Assembly (NCBI GenBank): GCA_030635365.1
Contig: DAOVYZ010000229.1
Location: 1 to 6,087, forward strand
Length of the DNA: 6,087 nt
Direction of reading: 5' to 3'
Origin: Bacteroidales bacterium
GTDB lineage: Bacteria; Bacteroidota; Bacteroidia; Bacteroidales; UBA12077
Part shown: piece after piece, positions 5,765 to 6,087 of the stretch
How the letters are laid out: each line of letters begins with the position of its first letter
Numbering within the stretch: position 1 is the first letter of the stretch
The notes under the pieces: model-generated
Told to the model about the DNA's origin: nothing
Seen by the model: only the letters and a program-made list of their open reading frames with translations
Database searches by the model: none
Program-made: the position numbers and the translations under genes

Positions 5765-5796
5765 ATTATTTTTACTCGTATTAAAACTAAAAAACT

Positions 5797-6087
5797 ATGT
5801 TTACAGAATCCTTAACAGTTCTGGATAAAGTTCAATTAAATTTTACACAAGGCGGATTACTTTTCATGAATATAACTCTGGCGATTATTATGTTTGGAGT
5901 TGCTCTTGAAATTGATTTCAGCAATTTTAAAAAGATTTTTCAAAAGCCTAAATCTATATTAGTAGGTATTACTTCTCAATTTTTATTATTACCATTAGTA
6001 ACTTTTATCTTTATTTTACTCATTAAACCATCTCCTTCAGTAGCATTGGGAATGATACTTGTATCTGCATGCCCCGGAGGAAATATT
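5797..6087 (+). CDS. Bile acid:sodium symporter (BASS) superfamily transporter, N-terminal part
   Basis: The frame runs off the window after 97 codons, and complete family members usually have about 300 residues or more. The product is an inner-membrane protein. A first hydrophobic helix spans about 20-37 (…FMNITLAIIMFGVALEID…), a second about 52-76, and a third starts near 80. The family hallmark SACPGGN lies at 90-96, just before the cut, and belongs to the conserved segment near the sodium and substrate sites. The family moves organic anions such as bile acids or keto acids with sodium, but the substrate cannot be read from this fragment. An in-frame TAA at 5788-5790 fixes ATG 5797 as the first start. 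The leader is A-rich without a Shine-Dalgarno sequence. The gene is divergent from the small helical protein gene. Confidence 0.85.
   Translation, partial: MFTESLTVLDKVQLNFTQGGLLFMNITLAIIMFGVALEIDFSNFKKIFQKPKSILVGITSQFLLLPLVTFIFILLIKPSPSVALGMILVSACPGGNI

Larger units (their letters stand above)
5528..5796. promoter_or_regulatory. Divergent intergenic control region
   Basis: These 269 bp separate the minus-strand helical protein gene from the plus-strand transporter gene. By hand I find five separate symmetric elements: 5541-5558, 5604-5635, the spaced pair TGGTTGGT/ACCAACCA (5566-5573 and 5648-5655), 5654-5683 and 5697-5710. There is also a consensus -7 promoter element on the minus strand. 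That is dense symmetry even for AT-rich DNA and suggests binding of one or more dimeric regulators. No specific regulator family can be named. Confidence 0.5.

Overview
The window looks like chromosomal DNA of a low-GC (about one third GC by eye) member of the Bacteroidota, probably Bacteroidales or a close relative. Four things point there. The LysRS has a C-terminal extension of about 74 residues. The gene order is lysS-gpsA-pgi, which I remember from Bacteroides-type genomes. Start codons are preceded by A-rich leaders rather than Shine-Dalgarno sequences. Two sites match the Bacteroidota -7 promoter consensus TAnnTTTG exactly.

Layout. Positions 1-788 contain no convincing gene. This stretch has short tandem repeats (an 11-bp pair, a 21-bp triplet and a 49-bp purine-rich pair), a possible insertion-sequence relic near 385-460, and the probable lysS promoter. 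Positions 789-4889 hold three closely spaced plus-strand housekeeping genes: lysS (lysyl-tRNA synthetase), gpsA (glycerol-3-phosphate dehydrogenase) and pgi (glucose-6-phosphate isomerase). The gaps are 5 and 22 nt, so they are very probably one operon. Positions 4890-5098 separate pgi from a convergent gene and contain a large imperfect inverted repeat with CGCAAAG-type octamers. A minus-strand gene (5099-5527, GTG start) encodes a small, all-helical, TPR-like cytoplasmic protein that I cannot name. Positions 5528-5796 form a divergent promoter region unusually rich in dyads. From 5797 to the window edge is the N-terminal third of a membrane transporter of the bile acid:sodium symporter (BASS) superfamily.

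How the genes relate. The operon joins translation (charging tRNA-Lys), phospholipid precursor supply (sn-glycerol-3-phosphate from DHAP) and central carbon flow (G6P/F6P exchange). GpsA and Pgi are both sugar-phosphate enzymes next to glycolysis. The link to LysRS is probably historical co-transcription rather than a shared pathway. The helical protein and the transporter share a divergent intergenic region and may be co-regulated, but the sequence does not prove it.

I found no CRISPR array, tRNA, rRNA, intact mobile element or recognisable defence or biosynthetic system. The least explained items are the dyad-rich divergent region, the palindromic intergenic element, and the repeat-laden region upstream of lysS.
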